DNA of 64,000 nt from Caprimulgus europaeus (taxonomy: Eukaryota; Chordata; Aves; Caprimulgiformes; Caprimulgidae): contig OU015529.1 in NCBI GenBank assembly GCA_907165065.1, forward strand, positions 7,179,054-7,243,053, read 5' to 3'. Made by a program: the position numbers and the translations under genes. Under the pieces are notes generated by a model. That model ran no database searches. It was not told where the DNA came from and saw nothing but the letters and a program-made list of their open reading frames with translations. The stretch's first letter is position 1. Every line of letters begins with the position of its first letter. Below are positions 26,291-38,913 of the stretch, one piece after another.

Positions 26291-28427
26291 CATATAGATT
26301 TGGTGCACCAGAATTCTGATGACCATGGGTTTATATATTGAAAGGTATGTGCCATGTAGGAAGAGCTGAAGGTTTCCTTGCACAGTTTAGGCAATGTTCA
26401 CATTAATAAATGGTGTGGTGTAAAGGGAGCAGATCTACAGAGTATGAAACCACCTACCTCTTGGTGTTGAGGACCCAATGTTGGCCTTTATGTGCATTTT
26501 GGAGAGTTTTATTTCACACTTGCTAATGGCTGGTCCTGTGAGCAGAATGCCAGTTTGGGGTTTGAGCACATCTGGTTTTATCTTGCCCAAAAGAAATTAA
26601 GTTAATATGCTCCAAGGCAGCTCTGTGGTATGAACCAAGGCGCAGTAAGTGGTGATGATCAGTGAATTTGCTTCAAAAGCACATTTCTAAGCTGAACTAA
26701 AGCATTAATGTAGAATCTGGCCTTAAGCATTTGAAATCACTGTTCTTTTTTCTTTGAGACACAGAATGTCTACTGTGATGGCAGAAACAGTATGTTAAAG
26801 TCCTATTCCATAGCTGAGGCTCTTTCCTTCTGTAATATAATTGATGTTGCTCAGCCCTTAGACACTGCTTTGGTTACTTTTTTCCTTAAAGTGTATAAAA
26901 TCAGAATGAGAAGAAAAACTGCACAACCTCACTCTGCTGCCTTAATAAAGCTACGTTTCTTGATTTTTAAGTTTAAGAATGATACAGAAAGATAAAATGG
27001 TAGATTTTTAAAAAGGAATTTCTGTATAATCAACCTACATGTCTAGGTAGGTAAAATGAAATGAGAAGATTCCTTCCTGAAGGCCTTAAAAATAAAGCAA
27101 AGTGGCAGAGCACTAGGAGAAAACTCCAGTGTATTTGCACCAGACTAAAATGGAATCATTTCTGTTAGAATTCCTCAACAACAAAAAATTAATTTACTTT
27201 TTTTTTCCCAGCTATAAAGCTGTTGAAATACCAGCTTGGGACAGTAAATGTTTTTGGGGCAGGATTCTATAGCATAAAGGAGGCCTTTTTTAGATGTAGG
27301 GAAGGGATGCATTTATTATCAATTTCTTTGTTAAAAGTATTTTTTTTAAGATGTTTGTGCATCTGCAGGATTATGAATCTGTTCAGTGTTTAATTTCTGG
27401 CTTATTCGACATAGGCAAATAATTTAATCACATTACTCCCACTTCAAATTGCCATTCTAACCTTAAAACAACGTTTTTCTTCCTTCCTGTCTTCGTCCCA
27501 AATGTTGGCAGACAGAGATAATGGATAGCAGTGTGTCCCACTTCTTTTCCAGCGCATGGGGAGTGTGCTGGGGCTCTGCTCTTGCAGGATGATCGACCAT
27601 TCCTCCTCCTTCAAAACTGGCACGTTAATGTCAGTCTGTCCTTCGACCTCAGCAGGTACCCCTGCCCTCTCAAGGGCTGTGTAGGATAGCTTTTGCAGCT
27701 ATTAAAGTTTCTTACACCCTCTGTGTTCTGTAGATCTGATGGAATAATCAAGAATAAAGTCAAGAATAACACGCTCACCAGTTTAATCTTGGTATCACTC
27801 ATATGGAAGTGGTAGCTGTAATTAACAGCTAAGGGCTAAGTAATTGTATTGTAACCATACTGGAAACAGTGCTGTTACCAGGTGTTATAGAATACACTCA
27901 TATTCTTTAAATAACACTTAATCTGCACACATATTTTGTCACTGAACTAAACTTTTCATCAGAGAGCTAGGTTGTTTTAAAAAGTTTGCAGCTACGTTTC
28001 TTATTTTTCTTGTTTCATGTTGATTGAGTTGTAGCACCTCAAAGTAAGGAAATTCTTTTAATTGGAAAATATAGTCTCAAATAATGACTGACACGTTTAA
28101 TTGGCTCCTTGGTAAAGAAATAGGAATAATGTTCCCATTTCAGTAAACCTTCATAAAATTGTGAATGTGGAAATATCACCTTATTTTCCAATTACAGGAG
28201 TCTAAAAGTCTATATTTCTACATTTATAGCTTTGTTTTTCATATTCTTACAACACTGAATATTTTCCATTTGATTAAGCCCTTGAATTTTTATTTTGTAG
28301 CATTTTTGTTAGATACTTAATAAAGGTTTTGGGCTGTGTAATGAATATTTTAAAAATAATCTGTGCCTTTATTAAGTGCTTAGTGGCAAACACTTTGTAA
28401 TAAATACAATTTATGTGGTTTTTTTTT

Positions 28428-28465
28428 TCTAATCTCAATTATAATTTCTAATCTCAATTATAATT
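28428..28465. repeat. Exact tandem duplication of a 19-bp unit
   Basis: TCTAATCTCAATTATAATT occurs twice head to tail right after a T run. Likely recent replication slippage. Confidence 0.85.
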
Positions 28466-28711
28466 CATGACAAACTCATGAAGAATTTAAATTGCTAAAA
28501 ATTATTTTTAGTTTTGATTAAAGGAAAATAAAAACGCAGAACCACAAGGAGTCTGCTGTAACTGCAAATGTGAGGGTTAAGCCAGAGGGAAGGTTGGTTT
28601 TCGTGCAGAAGGGTTTGGATGTTCTAGAGTGATAGTTAACATGTAAAAATCGTGCTTGGGTTAAAGTAATTAAAAGGTAATATATGATCAAGCTTCATCA
28701 GTCAATTTAAT

Positions 28712-28890
28712 AATAAAATAGAAAGAAAAAAAATAATAAAAAAACCCCAAACAACAAACCCAAAATGCCAAAGAACAGGAAAAAACCAAAGCAAACAAAC
28801 AACCCCCCACCCAAAACAACAAAAAAATCCTCAAACAGAACACAAAAACCCCCTACAAAACCAACCAACCTCCCCAAAAAACCTCAACCC
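28712..28890. repeat. Low-complexity A/C-rich tract
   Basis: About 180 bp composed almost only of A and C on the + strand, beginning A/T-rich with runs such as AAAAAACCCCAAACAAC. A 64-codon ORF of Lys, Pro, Thr and Asn is merely its translation. It may descend from a decayed poly(A) tail. Confidence 0.8.
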
Positions 28891-29986
28891 AAGCCAACAG
28901 CCGCAGAAACCTACGGCCGTATGTTGGGCACCACCCATAGCTGTTCCCTTCCTGCTTAATTGCAGCTGGCAGGTGGGGTTCAGTCAAGTGCTTGGCCTGG
29001 GCTGGGTTTGGGAGTAAAGGTTGGGGTGCAGGAACCGTGTGCAAGGTGAGGCTGATGTTATCACACAGAGGTAGATGGCTACATGTGGTCAGATGGACCT
29101 GATATAATTTAACTGAGTGAAAGTAATTTATTAGACCATAGATTTGAGAACATGTGATGTGATGATGTTGCTGAAGGGCAGAACCGCCAGGTGAGCCCGT
29201 GCTGTTAAGGTTTGTTTAGCCTGTGCCCTGGTGATAGCTCCATCGTCACTACTCTGCATCCTGGTGTTTCTCACAGTTGTGCAAGGGCTCAGGTTTTATG
29301 GAAATATCAAAGTTGTTATTCAGCAAGATAATATAAATGTTGCATATATATTGGGATTAGGTACTGAAGAGCACAGTTTGTACAATGGGATAAAGATCTC
29401 TGGAATACATTTGTTTTATTTTGTAGCTTCGTTAAGCAATCAGTTCTGCTTCTGTTGGAGGCTGGAGAGCAGCAGCTGACTAACGCCTTAGTTGTGGAAG
29501 CTGTTGGAGTTCCTTTTCATGGGAATATGCTGTATAATTGCTTTTAAGTTCATTGTTGAATAATTACAACTTTGAACACATCTGCCTAAGCCATACTTAT
29601 GTGTGATTTGTCAAAATGTCTTACTTTGAAGTTCTGTTAGATTACTGCAAAGGGAGGAAAAAACCCTTGTGTACTAACTTGCAAAAGTTTCACTGTCCTG
29701 CCAAAATAATGACATCTCTGCCAAGCAAAATAAATCTATTTTGAAAAAAATGTTGAAGGATAGAAAAAGGTTTTTAGAATAGCTAACTCTTAGCTGTTGC
29801 AACTGACTCTTGAGTTATGAACAAGTGAGTCTGAACTTAGAAGATATCATCTGCTACTCCTGGAATTACTGGGGTCCTGCGTCATGCCCTAAGGACCCCA
29901 CTGTAATGACAAAGGAGCTTAAACCTTCATCCAGGGACAAGGTTCTTCGGTGTTACTCTGCAATATTGAAGTAACATTAGTAAGTA

Positions 29987-30308
29987 AGGGGATCTGATCA
30001 ATGTCTGTAAATATCTGAAATGTAGAGGCCAAATGGATGGGGCCGGGCTCTTCTCAGTGGTGCCCAGTGACAGGACAAGGGGCAATGGGCACAAACTGGA
30101 ACACTGGAAGTTCCAGACAAACTTAAGGAAAAACTTCTTTACAATGAGGGTGTTGGAGCCCTGGGACAGGCTGCCCAGAGAGGGTGTGGAGTCTCCATCT
30201 CTGGAGATGTTCAAACCCACCTGGACACTTTCCTGTGCAGCCTGGTGTAGGGAACCTGCTTTGGAAGGGGGTTGGACTGGATGATCTCCAAAATCTATGA
30301 TTCTGTAA
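29987..30308 (+). mobile_element. CR1 LINE 3' end, different subfamily
   Basis: Begins near GATCTGATCAATGTCTGTAA and ends CTATGATTCTG. It encodes remnants with [14 protein letters not shown] and NLRKNFFTMRVLEPWDRLP. A stretch of the usual 3' tail between the GATGATCTCCA motif and the terminal repeat is missing. Its wording differs from the other copies, indicating another CR1 subfamily. It is in intron 3, sense to CACUL1. Confidence 0.88.
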
Positions 30309-31895
30309 CTCAGTTACTGCAGAGTACCTGAAGTGCTGCATGTTCATACTTCACTTACTCCAATGTAGTTCATCCACCATTCCTCAAAAAAGAAAAATTA
30401 AAAAAAAAAAAAATCCTGGGGCCATTCTGGGTATTGTGTGGGTTCAACAATATTTCAAAGCACCTTGTATCTTTCTGTAATTAAAGCATTTCATCATGGG
30501 AACCCACACTTCTCTTCTTTGATTCTGCCATGAGTTATTTTCAAGACTATTTGCAGGTTAATTAACTTCTTTGCATATTGGTTACTTAGTCTGTAAAATG
30601 CAGTATTAGTTCATAAACACTGTGGAGGTGGTCAGATAGCATCACAGTGTCATCACCGCTGTCATTCACCTGAGGTTTAGTTTTATTCTGCCTCACCCTG
30701 CTCTATCTTTGTAAATGCCTCAGGTGGAGCTTCTGGGAGTAAGTAGAAGGAGTCTGTGCAACTTCTGTGTTGTAGAATCTCATTAATTATTCTAATAAAG
30801 CAAGAGCCAAAGCCTTAATATGGGAGGTCTTCTGTAAGATTGCTAAATAACAACCAAAGTAACTTGAGGGTGTCTGGCACAGCTGTTTCTATTCCTTGAG
30901 TTTAAGTGACCCTCTCTGAAGAAGTAATGTAGGATTGAAAGTTTGAGTAGGTTTCATTGCAAAACTGAAGATGAACTTGTGTGCAAAGGAATTTTATTTA
31001 TTTTATATATTTACATCTTTGTCTATAAACCTTCACTGAGATTTTTTTGATATATCCAGAGAGAGGAGTCTTGTTTGTCCTTACAGCAATCATTCTGAAA
31101 ATACATCTGCCATTCATCCTTCAGATACTGATTATACTGATATCTAAGCTTTGGAAGAGGTGTAGGCTAGACTAGTTTAGACTGTATGGTTTAATGACTA
31201 GTATATTCTTTTAGTTTTCTTCATTGAGAAACAGGAAATAAATGCCATTACTATGTTATATTGTTGAATATAATGACACCATGCCTGTATTTACTGAGTG
31301 TAAATCAGGAGTGAGCGATTTAAATTGCATTGTTGCATGTAGTGTGAGCAGTTGTGGAAACAAAGATAACAAATATTAATTTCTGGTGGTGCAATAAAGT
31401 GATGGAGATACCTCTGTAAGATTGATCTCCAGGTGAATTCTTCCACTGTTTTATTCATTAAATCCCTTTCTAGTGCTGGGTGTTGTGGTCAATAATCTTT
31501 AGAAGAAAAAGACGTGGCTCCTCATTTTACTTGCTTTATATTTCAAATACATCTGTTCACATTTTCTCAAAGGATCATGCCTGAAATGAGCTTCATGGGT
31601 GAATATTACCTTAAAAAGTGACAAATAATATTGGTTATAATGGTGAACTATACTCAAAATGTCGACTGTCCTCTTAAACTATCGCTTTTACAAATGGTTC
31701 AATTGATTAAGACCTGAAGGTGTTAAGGGAGCAGTTGTGGGAGTGCTCTGGGGGTTTCATTAGTCTCCAGTATCTCAGACTGAGAGGAGTGAGGTGGCCA
31801 CCACTCCGATGTGTTCACCACATCTTGTCTTTGATCCATAGATACCATAAAATAATTTTTTTCTTTGTCTCTGGCATCTACTTGTTATATTTTAT

Positions 31896-31942
31896 TAAAA
31901 AAAAACCAAACAAAACACAACCAACCAACCAAACCAAACACC
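31896..31942. repeat. A/C-rich low-complexity tract
   Basis: A run of A followed by repeats of CCAA and CCAAA. The type is the same as at 28712-28890. Confidence 0.75.
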
Positions 31943-33580
31943 TGAAAGATGACAGTCCGTACAACTGTGTGCTCAGGGCATAGGCACTGTATTTCAGATT
32001 TCAGCTGTAGATGGTATAAGTGTAACCTGCAATTTTCCGTTTACTCAGAGATATCCAAGTAGTCAGATGCCCTCTAATTAGTTATGTATTTGTCGGCAGC
32101 TTCAGTTAACCACCTGTGTTTGTCCCCAAAACAACTCTAAATAGCTTATTTCTTTCCCACAGTATATCTTGTACATATACAGTTATATAAAGTAGCTTCT
32201 GAAATATTTTTAATTGCTTTTGTTGGTTATAATGTGGACACTACTGAGAGTTCAATTTTCAGTTTATCAGGAATAAATTCAAGAAGCTATGTTAATTTAG
32301 TTTTCTTAACATCTTTCAAAATGCTTAAGTCACTTCTAACTCTGGACTTTGTCATCTTTCTGTCAATGTTAATTCCTAGGCTTATGTTGTTTTAAATAAT
32401 GTTATACATATTTTAGGAATATAATTTGATGTCTGCATATGAAAAACAAATTTGCAACTCTCTGGACACTTTACACATCTATGGGTGAAGTTTAGGCTGA
32501 AGTAGCTACAGTCTTATTTAACTTTCTTGGCTGCCAAGAGACTGTTTGAAAAATCTTTAGGAAAGAGGCTGTAAATATGTCATTACAAAATAAATCAAAG
32601 GCTCTCACCCCCTCAAGGCTTCAGCTGAAAGGAGCAAGCACTTTTAAGATGGTTCTTTGTAAAATAAATTTACTGTAATTGTTAAATATGACCACTTTGA
32701 TTACTTGGAGATTAGAAAAAATACTTTCTATTTAATCTTCCTATTACATGAGCCTCTTAAACAGTTTCACAAAAACAAGAACATGCTACCAAAGATTTTT
32801 CTTTTTATGGTGAGTACTAGAGTGGAGAAGCTTTGAAGGTTAAAAATCAGCCTCTCTATGATGTGAGCACAAGAGAGGTGCCCTTTAGGTAGAATTGTGA
32901 GAGTCATTTCTCCTCTACATAGTAGGTGCAGAAGGTTGTGTATTCTACTCAGTTTCTCTGTAGAGACATAAAAACTGAAAGGCAACCGTTGGTTTAAACC
33001 TTATTGATGTGGTTTTTGTTTGTTTCTGTAATTCAGATGGATGCACAAACCTTAAAATAGAAGGCAGGCTAAAGGCCTGGCTGTTTTAATGTAAGCAGTA
33101 AATCTGCTATTGCCAGGTTTTTCCACAAGAGAAAGATACAATTATAGCAATGTTTACTGCAGAAGGTACCAAAAATGAAGTAGAAAAGTTCACTTGTATT
33201 TAAAAGAACAAACAACTTTTCTCATTTGATTTTTACTTTTTTTTTTGCACTACATAAGTCACTACTGCACAAGTCATTCATAGACTTTCAATCCAGCCTT
33301 AGTTTTATGGACAAGATGCTAAATACTATAAAGTGAGGATTTGTGGATCTCCAGGTGTTGAGCACACTCCTTCTGAGAGTGCTTCTAAAAATAAATTGTT
33401 TACTTCAGTTCTGCATCTGAATACTTAGGGCTGTCACTTGCTTGCTTTTTGCTCACAACTCCTGCTGCCTGTCTGAAAACAGACGAAAATAACTTGAGCA
33501 GAATACTTCTATTTAATGGTGATGTTTTATTATTCTTGAGAATCAGTTGTCAATTAGGTACCTGGCTATTTCCTTTGTGA

Positions 33581-33832
<252 letters not shown>

Positions 33833-34169
33833 TGATGTGTTTTCCTAAATATATATCTGTGATCACTGTCTTACCTAGTGCACATTTAAACAAACAGACG
33901 TGTGTTGTGTTCTGTCCACCATAACGCCTAGTTCTACTGTGCAAAAGCCCTGGTTCTTCATGTTGCCCATCTCTGTGATCTGCAAAAGGTACCATGTGAA
34001 TACCAAATTCATAAAAATCTCCCCAAACCCCCCCCAAAAACCCCAAACAGCCCAACCCTCTACTCTGGAGGCAAAGGGAAGAACTACTTCTTTTGCTCTG
34101 TAGAAAAAAAGCAAGACGGCTGTTTAATGAGTCAGTTATGGCAGAAGTTTAGAAGTGCTGCAGTGATGA

Positions 34170-34643
34170 CCAGTTAGAACGAGTCCAGAGGAGGCCACAA
34201 GGATGATCCGAGGGCTGGAGCAGCTCTGCTGTGAGGACAGGCTGAGAGAGTTGGGGCTGTTCAGCCTGGAGAAGAGAAGGCTCCGGGGAGATCTTATAGC
34301 AGCCTTCCAATACATGAAGGGGGCCTACAGGAGAGCTGGGGAAGGACTTTTCACAAGGGCAGTTAGTGACAGGACAAGGGGAAATGGCTTTGAGCTGAAA
34401 GAGGGGAGGTTTAGATTGGATATTAGAAAGAAATTCTTCACTGTCAGGGTGGTGAGACACTGGAACAGGTTGCCCAGGGAAGTTGTGGATGCTCCTCCCT
34501 GGAAGTGTTCTCGGCCAGGTTGGATGAGACTTTGAGCAACCTGGTCTAGTGGAAGGTGTCCCTGCTGATGGCAGGGGGGTTGGAACTGGATGAGCTTTAA
34601 GGTCCTTTCCAGCCCAAACCATTCTGTGATATGATTCTATGAA
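34170..34643 (+). mobile_element. CR1 LINE, 5'-truncated 3' end
   Basis: Starts near AGAACGAGTCCAGAGG and runs through the ORF2 C-terminus ([20 protein letters not shown], then [20 protein letters not shown]) to a tail ending ATGATTCTATGA. It belongs to the same subfamily as 50093-50476, sharing the GGTCTAGTGGAAGGTGTCC segment. It lies in intron 4, sense to the gene. Confidence 0.92.
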
Positions 34644-35621
34644 AGTTATATCATCAGTCGCACTTCAAATGGCCAGATCTTTGACACGAGATAAACGACT
34701 GTTTCTTCTATGAAGCCATTATTTGGTTGGTGGTATTTCATGGAAGAGCTTAATTTAACTCATGAGTGTGTTGTGAGTGTAACAGTTATAGTGAAAGGAA
34801 AATGGTGTTGCAGATTTTAATTCAATTTTGTACCGAAATCTTTGGGTATGTAAGTTTTGAGAACTGAGTAGAGCTCTAGCCTGTGTTTAAAAAGATTTAA
34901 TAAGCACAAGAAGTATTAAAAATATCCATACATAAATAGTACCTGCTTCCCTTTTTTACAATACTGATACTTTTTTCTTACCTTGGTGTGACTGGGAGAA
35001 GGATTGTGTCTGAGCTTCAGTCTATTTTTGCTTTGCAGTCCCAGTTTTTAAAAATAGAAATGAGAATGAGAAAGCTTTACAAAAAAGCTTTAATGCAATG
35101 TTTGTCGTGTGTACAATGACCAGAAGTGTGGTGCACCTCCATTTACAAAAGGCATGGATAAGACACTTTCAGTAAGCAAGAATTATATTTATGACAGCAA
35201 AATTAACATCTTATCATAATTTTCAAGGCAGTACTAATTTCATTTTTACAAACTATTCAAACTATTCAGTACCAAAGAAAGGACAGGTGTAAACATAAGA
35301 CCATAATTCTTTTAAAAGCAGGTCAGTTTGGTTTTCTTGTATGATCAACTTGTGATTTCCTAGTTTTCCATTTCAGAGGTCCCTGTCTTGCTGACTATTT
35401 CACAACACAACAGATACTGATGCCCAGTTTGGGTTGGTATCATGGGCCTAATCAGATTTTGAATAGTTGTCTTGTGTCTGTAAGATCTTTAAGGATGAAA
35501 ATGTATTCCTACAATTTATGGTATCTGCTTTCTGCAGCTGGGTAGGAAAACCCAGGTGACTGACTGTAAGCTATTGCTGAAACAGAGATGCACTTGCTCT
35601 AATTACCTGCTCATCAAACAT

Positions 35622-35701
35622 GAATCATAGAATGGTCTGGGTGGGAAGGGACTTTAAAGACCATCTTGTTCCAGCCCCACTTCCATGAGCAGGGACAACT
35701 T
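35622..35701 (-). mobile_element. CR1 3'-end fragment, reverse orientation
   Basis: GAATCATAGAATGGTCTGGG and then GGGAAGGGACTTTAAAG is the reverse complement of the CR1 3' terminus. Only about 80 bp is recognisable. Confidence 0.85.
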
Positions 35702-36464
35702 CTTAGCCTCTGAGAAAATGAGGAGCTTTAATATGTCATTCCAACCAAAAGAGCACAGGAATAGACTTCTTGATGTAAAAGGCTGTTCTTTGGTGGTGCT
35801 GGTTCTTGAGGGTGAATTTGGAAACAATCAGGGTAAGACTTCCTCTGAGGTAGTGCTTCTCACTTACTCTGTGGGACATGCTCCGTTGGATGTATCATGG
35901 GGACTGGGGAGTAGATAACTGGGGAAGTAAAGTGGAAAATGTGGCCAGTGGGAGGTGCTGGGGCATTAGAGCAGCACTGGGAAGCATCTGTTTAGGCAGT
36001 GCAGAGAGCAGAAGAAGAAGCAATGCTGATGTGGCTGGTGGCCATGGACTTCCTCTTCTTTTACTTTCTGTTCAAGTTGTAAGTCCTTGAGAGCTATTAG
36101 ACATCAAATGTTGTCAGAAAAGATTGTCTTCTAATTCTAGCTGCAGCAAGTGGTTGCAGTAGAAAAGGCTGAAGCCTGGGCAGCTGCTCAGGCTGCTGGT
36201 TGATCCACTTAGATTTAATCTGATACACTCTTTTCACCTCACCTATAGTGATTGGATGGTGTCATGAAATGTGGTGTCATGTGTGTTTCATGTTGTGAAT
36301 TCCAAGTCAGTTTATTGGCTTGGCTAAGTTATTCAGCAGCAGTAGGTTTTTAGTAGGTAACATGTTCTACATGATACCTTTTTACTGTATTTCATAAGAA
36401 GAAAAGTGCTGTTTCACATCTGTAGAGGTTTTCTGTTTGTTTGGTTTGGTTTTTTTAATCAATT

Positions 36465-37791
36465 GCTGCCATGATCTGGGGAACTACAGGCCTGTCAGTC
36501 TGACCTCACTGCTGGGAAAGGTTGTGGACAACCAGCTAATTGGACCCAGTGAGCAAGTTTGTGAAAGGCAGGTCCTGCTTTACTCACCTCCTCTCCTTCT
36601 ATGACAAGGTGACCCACTTAGTGGATGATATAAAGGCTGTGGATGTTGTTTACCTGAACTTTAGTGAAGCCTTTGACACTGCTTCCCACAGCATTCTCCT
36701 GGAGAAACTGGCTCTTCACAGCTTGGACAGGTATACTGTTTGCTGGGTAAAAAAATTGGCTGGATGGCTGGGCCCAAAGAGTTGTGGTGAATGGAGTTAA
36801 ATCCAGTTGGTGGCCAGTCAGAGGTGGTGTTCCCCAGGGCTCAGTTTTGGGGCCAGCTCTGTTGAATATCTTTATCAATGATCTGGACAAGGATTGAGTG
36901 CACCCTCCATAACTTTGCACACAACACCAAGTTGGGCAGAAGTGTGGATCTGCTTGAGGGTAGGGAGGCTCTGCAGAGGGATCTGGACAGGATGGATCGA
37001 TGGGCTGAGGCCAACTGTATGAGGTTCAACAAGGCCAAGTGCCAGGTCCTGCATTTGTGTCACAACAGCCCCATGTAGTGCTACAGGCTTGGGGAAGAGT
37101 GGCTGGAGAGCTGCCTGGTGGTGTTAGTCAATAGCCAGCTGATTATGAGCCAGCAGTGTGCTCAGGTGGCCAGGAAGGCCAACAGCATCCTGGCTTGTGT
37201 CAGCAATAGTGTGGCCACTAGGACCAGGGCAATGACTGTCCCCCTGTACTGGGCACTGGTGAGGCTGCATCTTGAGTACTGGGTTCAGTTTTGGGCCCCT
37301 CAATCCAGGAAGGACATGGAGGTGCTGGAGTGTGTCCAGAGAAGGGCAACGGAGCTGGGGAAGGGTCTGGAGCACAAGTGTGCTGAGTTCCCGGCTGAGG
37401 GAACTGGGGGTGTTTAGTCTGGAGAAAAGGAGGCTGAGGGGAGACCTCATTGCTCTCTACAACTGCCTGAAAGGAGGGTGTAGTGAGGTGGGGGTTGATC
37501 TCTTCTCCCAAGTAAGAAGCGATAGGACAAGATGAAACGGCCTCATGTTGTGCCCAGGGAGGTTTATGTTGGGTATTAGGAAAAAATTCTTCACTGAAAG
37601 GGTCATCAAGCATTGGAACAGGCTGCCCAGGGCAGTGGTGGAGTCCCCATCTCTGGAGATACTGAACAGATGTGCAGATGTGGTGCTTTGTGACATTGTT
37701 TCGTGGTGGACTTGACAGTGTTGGGTTTACAGTTGGACCCAGTGATCTTAAAGGTCTTTTCCAACCTAAATGATTCTGTGAGCCTGTGATG
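36465..37791 (+). mobile_element. CR1 LINE, long 5'-truncated copy with reverse-transcriptase remnants
   Basis: This is the longest CR1 in the window, about 1.3 kb. It contains decayed ORF2 reverse-transcriptase sequence (VDVVYLNFSEAFDTASHSIL near 36630-36700, [20 protein letters not shown] near 36990-37040) and the C-terminal region and tail. The frame is interrupted by frameshifts and stops. Where the family has the catalytic FADD motif, this copy reads FAHN, so the paired aspartates are gone. It is clearly dead as an enzyme source. Confidence 0.93.
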
Positions 37792-38116
37792 AGGGAGGCT
37801 GATGCATTGGTTTTTGTTTAAATCACCTGTACGCTCATAATGATTATTTAGTGAGATTGCTAATTAAGGACTGTTGAAGGTTGGCATGGACCAAGTAACC
37901 ATATGTGGGAATTGGATCAAAACCTGTGATGTGCTTTAGTGAATGTTTTGAAAGCATCAATTTTTTCCAAGTAAAGATGAAGTTTAAGATAAAACTGCTA
38001 CAACCTCTGGAAAGTCTTGCTTCAGAAATACTTGAGGAGTGTTTATTTTTCTTAGAACTTCTTACACAGTTCCTGTAAACTTAATTTTAATCTTTTGCTT
38101 GGTCTTCTGTGTTTCT
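37792..38116 (+). repeat. Non-CR1 flank duplicated in intron 2 (copy 2)
   Basis: This is the second copy of the segment described at 17608-17921. It directly follows the CR1 tail at about 37791. After 38116 the sequence continues with TATTATCAGCC, which has no counterpart at the first locus. Confidence 0.92.
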
Positions 38117-38774
38117 TATTATCAGCCTTGAGCAGTTTTAAGGTAAACTGTCTTGCTTCTGTAAGGCAATGTTCAGTGTAGTGAAATTAAATCACATTTC
38201 TATCCCAAAGCTGAACTAATACAGGCTAAAATTATATAATGAACATTGAAAAGTGTTCATCTAAACTTTGGAAGATGAGGGAGAGAATTACACTAATTAG
38301 TAATGGGAGATGGAGAAGCAGGGTGGTATGGTGATACTGCTGTGCTTTCTGGAAGCGAAGCTCAGGGAAGAGAGGTATGGATTTGTTAAACAGGCTTCCC
38401 AGAGTAAAGTGTTACAAATTACCTGATTATCAAGGTGAGTTTGCTGATCATTGTTGCCTGTCCTTGAGAGTGTCCTGAGACTCAGCAGGCCCTGTGAGAT
38501 GCAACAAGAACCAAATTTCAATTTGATCATGCAGTTGATGTTTAAAAAAAAAAGAAAGTAATTCCTTTATCCACAAGTAAACAACTGATTTTAACAGTCT
38601 GATTATTTGTTCTGCTTTAAGGCTTGGTTTCTGTGGGCTTTAGGGGATGATTTTTTTTTAATTCAAGATCCTAAAATGTGTTTAAAATAGAGCAAAGTTA
38701 TGTTTGTCAAAGAGTAAGATTTTCACAGAAGATCTCTTCCACGTGTTTTGTTGTTGCTTTCCCTCTTCTTACAG

Positions 38775-38913
38775 AATGGGTACAGATGGCACCAGCTTTA
38801 TTTTCTAAATTCATCCCAAATATTCTACCCCCTGCTGTGGAATCTGAGCTTCAGGAGTATGCTGCTCAAGACCAGAAACTTCAAAGAGAGCTTATGCAGA
38901 ATGGATTTACTAG
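38775..38913 (+). CDS. CACUL1: CACUL1 coding exon W5
   Basis: This exon is 139 nt, with acceptor CTTACAG ending at 38774 and donor GTAATA from 38914. The G carried from W4 plus AA gives Glu; 45 codons follow and two bases (AG) are carried to W6. The product contains [19 protein letters not shown], then [20 protein letters not shown] and MQNGFT. This is the most recognisable stretch of the CACUL1 C-terminal half; the acidic and glutamine-rich segment is predicted helical. Confidence 0.95.

Noticed and set aside
28765-28959. Lys/Pro/Thr-rich 64-codon ORF
   Set aside because: Translation of a low-complexity A/C tract.
37118-37535. ORFs of 87-108 codons as independent genes
   Set aside because: They are pieces of decayed CR1 ORF2 or its antisense shadow.
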